Assembly: GCF_905397275.1 (NCBI RefSeq)
Contig: NZ_CAJPUY010000022.1
Span: 1 to 64,000 of the forward strand
Source: Cupriavidus yeoncheonensis
Lineage (GTDB): Bacteria; Pseudomonadota; Gammaproteobacteria; Burkholderiales; Burkholderiaceae
Direction of reading: 5' to 3'
Length of the DNA stretch: 64,000 nucleotides
This document shows, piece by piece, positions 61,916 to 64,000 of this stretch (position 1 is the stretch's first letter; every line of letters starts with the position of its first letter). Below the pieces are notes generated by a model. It was not told where the DNA came from and did no database searches. It saw only the letters and a program-made list of their open reading frames with translations. The translations under genes and the position numbers were made by a program.

Positions 61916-64000
61916 GGCTGACTCCTTGCGGCGCGCGCCAGCCGGGCGGCCGCGCGCGTCATGGTTTGGCGGGTGCCCGCATAGGCCTCCCACGGGTCGT
62001 GACGCGCGATCTCGTCCAGCCGTGGCGCCACGTTGGCCACGGTCCACTGGTCGGCGCCCTTGAGGCCGTCAAGCTCGTCCCAGGCGAGCGGGACCGATAC
62101 GCCCAGACCGCTGCGCGCGCGCGCCGAGAACGCCGCCACCGTGGTGGCGCCTACGCCGTTGCGCAGGTAGTCGATGAAAATCTTGCCGACGCGGTTGCGG
62201 GCGCCGCTCTTCGCCACGAAGCGCGCGGGGATCATGTGGGCCATGTGGAGCACCACGCCATGCGCAAAGTCCCTGACCTCGTCCCAGCCCGCGCGCGGCG
62301 TCAGCGGCACCACCACATGCAGGCCCTTGCCGCCGCTGGTTTTCACAAAGCTGTCGAGTCCCAGTTCATCGAGCCACGCCTTCATCAGCGCGGCGGCTTC
62401 GCGCATAGGGGGCCACGCCACGCCTTCGCCCGGGTCCAGGTCGAAGATGATGCGGTTGGGCCGGTCGATGCTGCGCTTGCTGGAATTCCAGGTGTGGAAC
62501 TCCACGACGTTGAGCTGGGCGGCCGCCACCAGCGCGTGCTCCGAGACGATCTCCAGCAGCGCGGGATGGCCCGGCCACAGGTCGGGGTCCAGCACGTTGA
62601 CGCCATCCACCCTGAGCGTGTCGCCATGCCGCTGGAAGAACTGCTGGCCGGCAACGCCGGCGGGCGCGCGCACCATGGCGATCGGGCGGCCGCGCAGGTG
62701 CGGCAGCATCAACGGCGCCACGCGTTCGTAGTAGCGCACCAGGTCGCCCTTGGTGAGGCCGCTCGCGGCGTCGATGACGCGAGTGGCGTGGCTGATGGCA
62801 ACCTTGCCCTTCGCTGCGGTGGGTTTGCGCGCGGCGGCGCCGGTCTTGCGCTTGTCGCCGGCCGGTGCGGCAGGCTGTTCCACGGACACCGCACCGGCGG
62901 GCTTGTCGCTGCGCAGGCCGTGGAAGACGGCATGCCGCACGCGTCCCTCGCGCGTCCACGCGCCGAACGACACCTCCGCCACCAGCCGTGGCCGTACCCA
63001 CAGGCCTTTGACCGATGCGGGCAGCGCATCAAACGGCGTCTTGTCCGTGCGCAGCGCATCGAGCTGCTTGCGCAGCTTCGCCAGCGTGCGCGTGTCGAAT
63101 CCCGTGCCCACATTGCCGGCATAGCGCAGGCGGCCTGCGCCGTCGTGCACGCCGAGCATCAGCGCGCCCAGGCCTGCGCGGCTGCCTTTCGGTTCGGTAT
63201 AGCCGCCGATCACGAACTCCTGCCGTTGCGTGCACTTGAGCTTGATCCAGGTATTGCTGCGCGTGCTGACATAGGGCGCGTCCGCCCGTTTGCCGATCAC
63301 GCCCTCCAGCTTCATGCGGCACGCCGCTTCCAGCATCTCGCCCGGGGCGGCTTCGAAGTCTTCGCTGAAGCGCAGGTGCGTCGCGGTGCTGCCTTCGAAC
63401 AGGCGCCGCAGCAGCGCACGCCGTTCGGACAGCGGCACCTTGCGCAGGTCGTGGCCGGCATAGAAGGGCAGGTCGAACACGTAGTACTCGATCGACTCGA
63501 CGTGCGCGGTCTCGAAGGCGTTCTGCAAGGCCTGGAAGTCGGTTGCTCCATGCTTGCCGAGCACCACGATCTCGCCATCGAGCCAGCCGTCCGGCAAGCC
63601 CAGCGCGCGCACTTCGCGCGCAAGCGTCTTCAGGCGCGAGGTCCAGTCATGGCCCTGGCGCGTGAACAGGCGCACGTCGTCGCCGTCGATGCGGGCCAGC
63701 AGGCGGTAGCCGTCGAACTTGATCTCGTAGCGCCAGGCCTCGGCATCGGCGGGCGGGCGCTCCACCAGCGTGGCAAGCTGCGGCGAGAGGGCCAGGGGCA
63801 GTGCGGCGGCGACGGCGCGGCGAGGCAGGGCCGGCGCTTTCCCTGTGCCACTGTCCGTGTCCCTGGTGGCAGCTCTGGGTTTCGCGCCCTTCGCGTCCTT
63901 CGTGCTCTTCGCGGTCTTCCCCGGCGCGCGCGCCGGGGAAGCGCCGGCCAGCACGCTGTCCGGCATGGCCTCGGTCACGTCGAGTTCGGCGGCGGGCACC
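61912..64000 (-). CDS. ligD: DNA ligase D (LigD), 5' end outside the window
   Basis: The visible 696 codons encode the ATP-dependent ligase domain first (YEIKFDGYRLLARI contains the catalytic lysine in the KFDGYR motif; GVIGKRADAPY; EFVIGGYTEPKGSRAGLGAL). The primase-polymerase domain follows (HLRGRPIAMVRAPAGVAGQQ, FDLDPGEGVAWPPM with the metal aspartates, TSGGKGLHVVVPL). The frame runs open to the window edge with a Lys/Ala-rich linker, so the N-terminal phosphoesterase domain and start presumably lie beyond 64000. Partner of Ku in end joining. Confidence 0.95.
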   Translation of the reverse strand, partial: VPAAELDVTEAMPDSVLAGASPARAPGKTAKSTKDAKGAKPRAATRDTDSGTGKAPALPRRAVAAALPLALSPQLATLVERPPADAEAWRYEIKFDGYRLLARIDGDDVRLFTRQGHDWTSRLKTLAREVRALGLPDGWLDGEIVVLGKHGATDFQALQNAFETAHVESIEYYVFDLPFYAGHDLRKVPLSERRALLRRLFEGSTATHLRFSEDFEAAPGEMLEAACRMKLEGVIGKRADAPYVSTRSNTWIKLKCTQRQEFVIGGYTEPKGSRAGLGALMLGVHDGAGRLRYAGNVGTGFDTRTLAKLRKQLDALRTDKTPFDALPASVKGLWVRPRLVAEVSFGAWTREGRVRHAVFHGLRSDKPAGAVSVEQPAAPAGDKRKTGAAARKPTAAKGKVAISHATRVIDAASGLTKGDLVRYYERVAPLMLPHLRGRPIAMVRAPAGVAGQQFFQRHGDTLRVDGVNVLDPDLWPGHPALLEIVSEHALVAAAQLNVVEFHTWNSSKRSIDRPNRIIFDLDPGEGVAWPPMREAAALMKAWLDELGLDSFVKTSGGKGLHVVVPLTPRAGWDEVRDFAHGVVLHMAHMIPARFVAKSGARNRVGKIFIDYLRNGVGATTVAAFSARARSGLGVSVPLAWDELDGLKGADQWTVANVAPRLDEIARHDPWEAYAGTRQTMTRAAARLARAARSQP

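Overview
The window reads as a chromosomal segment of a high-GC betaproteobacterium of the Burkholderiaceae, most likely Cupriavidus. That genus call is inferred from the flagellar gene order, the Bug-type orphan receptor, the Ku/LigD pair and codon use. No rRNA, tRNA, CRISPR array or intact insertion sequence was seen.

Left edge (1-8.8 kb, visibly lower GC): an accessory island. It opens inside a Tn7-like element (C-terminal part of a TnsC-like ATPase coupled to a TniQ/TnsD target selector). Two 16-bp repeats lead up to a plausible transposon terminus near 2325. A Nudix-box gene scrap follows, then a LacI-controlled catabolic cluster: LacI regulator, Bug substrate-binding protein, class III CoA-transferase and an AGPS-like FAD oxidase, all on the minus strand. 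A divergent gamma-carbonic-anhydrase/CaiE-like protein shares an intergenic region with two LacI-type operators.

8.9-31.8 kb: small regulator-plus-enzyme units of a generalist metabolism. These include an XRE-cupin regulator/mnaT pair with a palindromic operator, a LysR/nitronate monooxygenase pair, a CPA1 antiporter, SDR, RidA-like and Ohr proteins, three more LysR regulators (one further LysR gene is decayed), an aldo-keto reductase/Old Yellow Enzyme operon with a frameshifted MoaF-like gene, a P450, a depolymerase-like esterase, ferredoxin/YigZ, and phoX behind a Pho box. Two secreted repeat proteins (12654-12986 and 16705-17193) share a long, precisely spaced promoter module.

31.9-36.9 kb: a chemoreceptor with a sigma-28 promoter, HiPIP, methyltransferase, TauE-type permease, GFA-family and AlkB proteins.

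36.9-54.1 kb: the flagellar locus. fliFGHIJK lie on the minus strand, fliE is divergent, and fliC-flaG-fliD-fliS-fliT-fliK-like-fhlB lie on the minus strand. Upstream of fliC sit a divergent Hfq/Sm-like gene, a predicted short sRNA with a good sigma-70 promoter and intrinsic terminator, and a second chemoreceptor ending in a CheR-docking pentapeptide.

54.2-64 kb: an MFS exporter, an MpaB-like oxygenase, a Q/G-rich and a BON-domain stress-type protein, and a non-homologous end-joining neighbourhood (ku, Pro-rich small protein, hybrid kinase with a degenerate receiver, small exported protein, 5'-truncated ligD).
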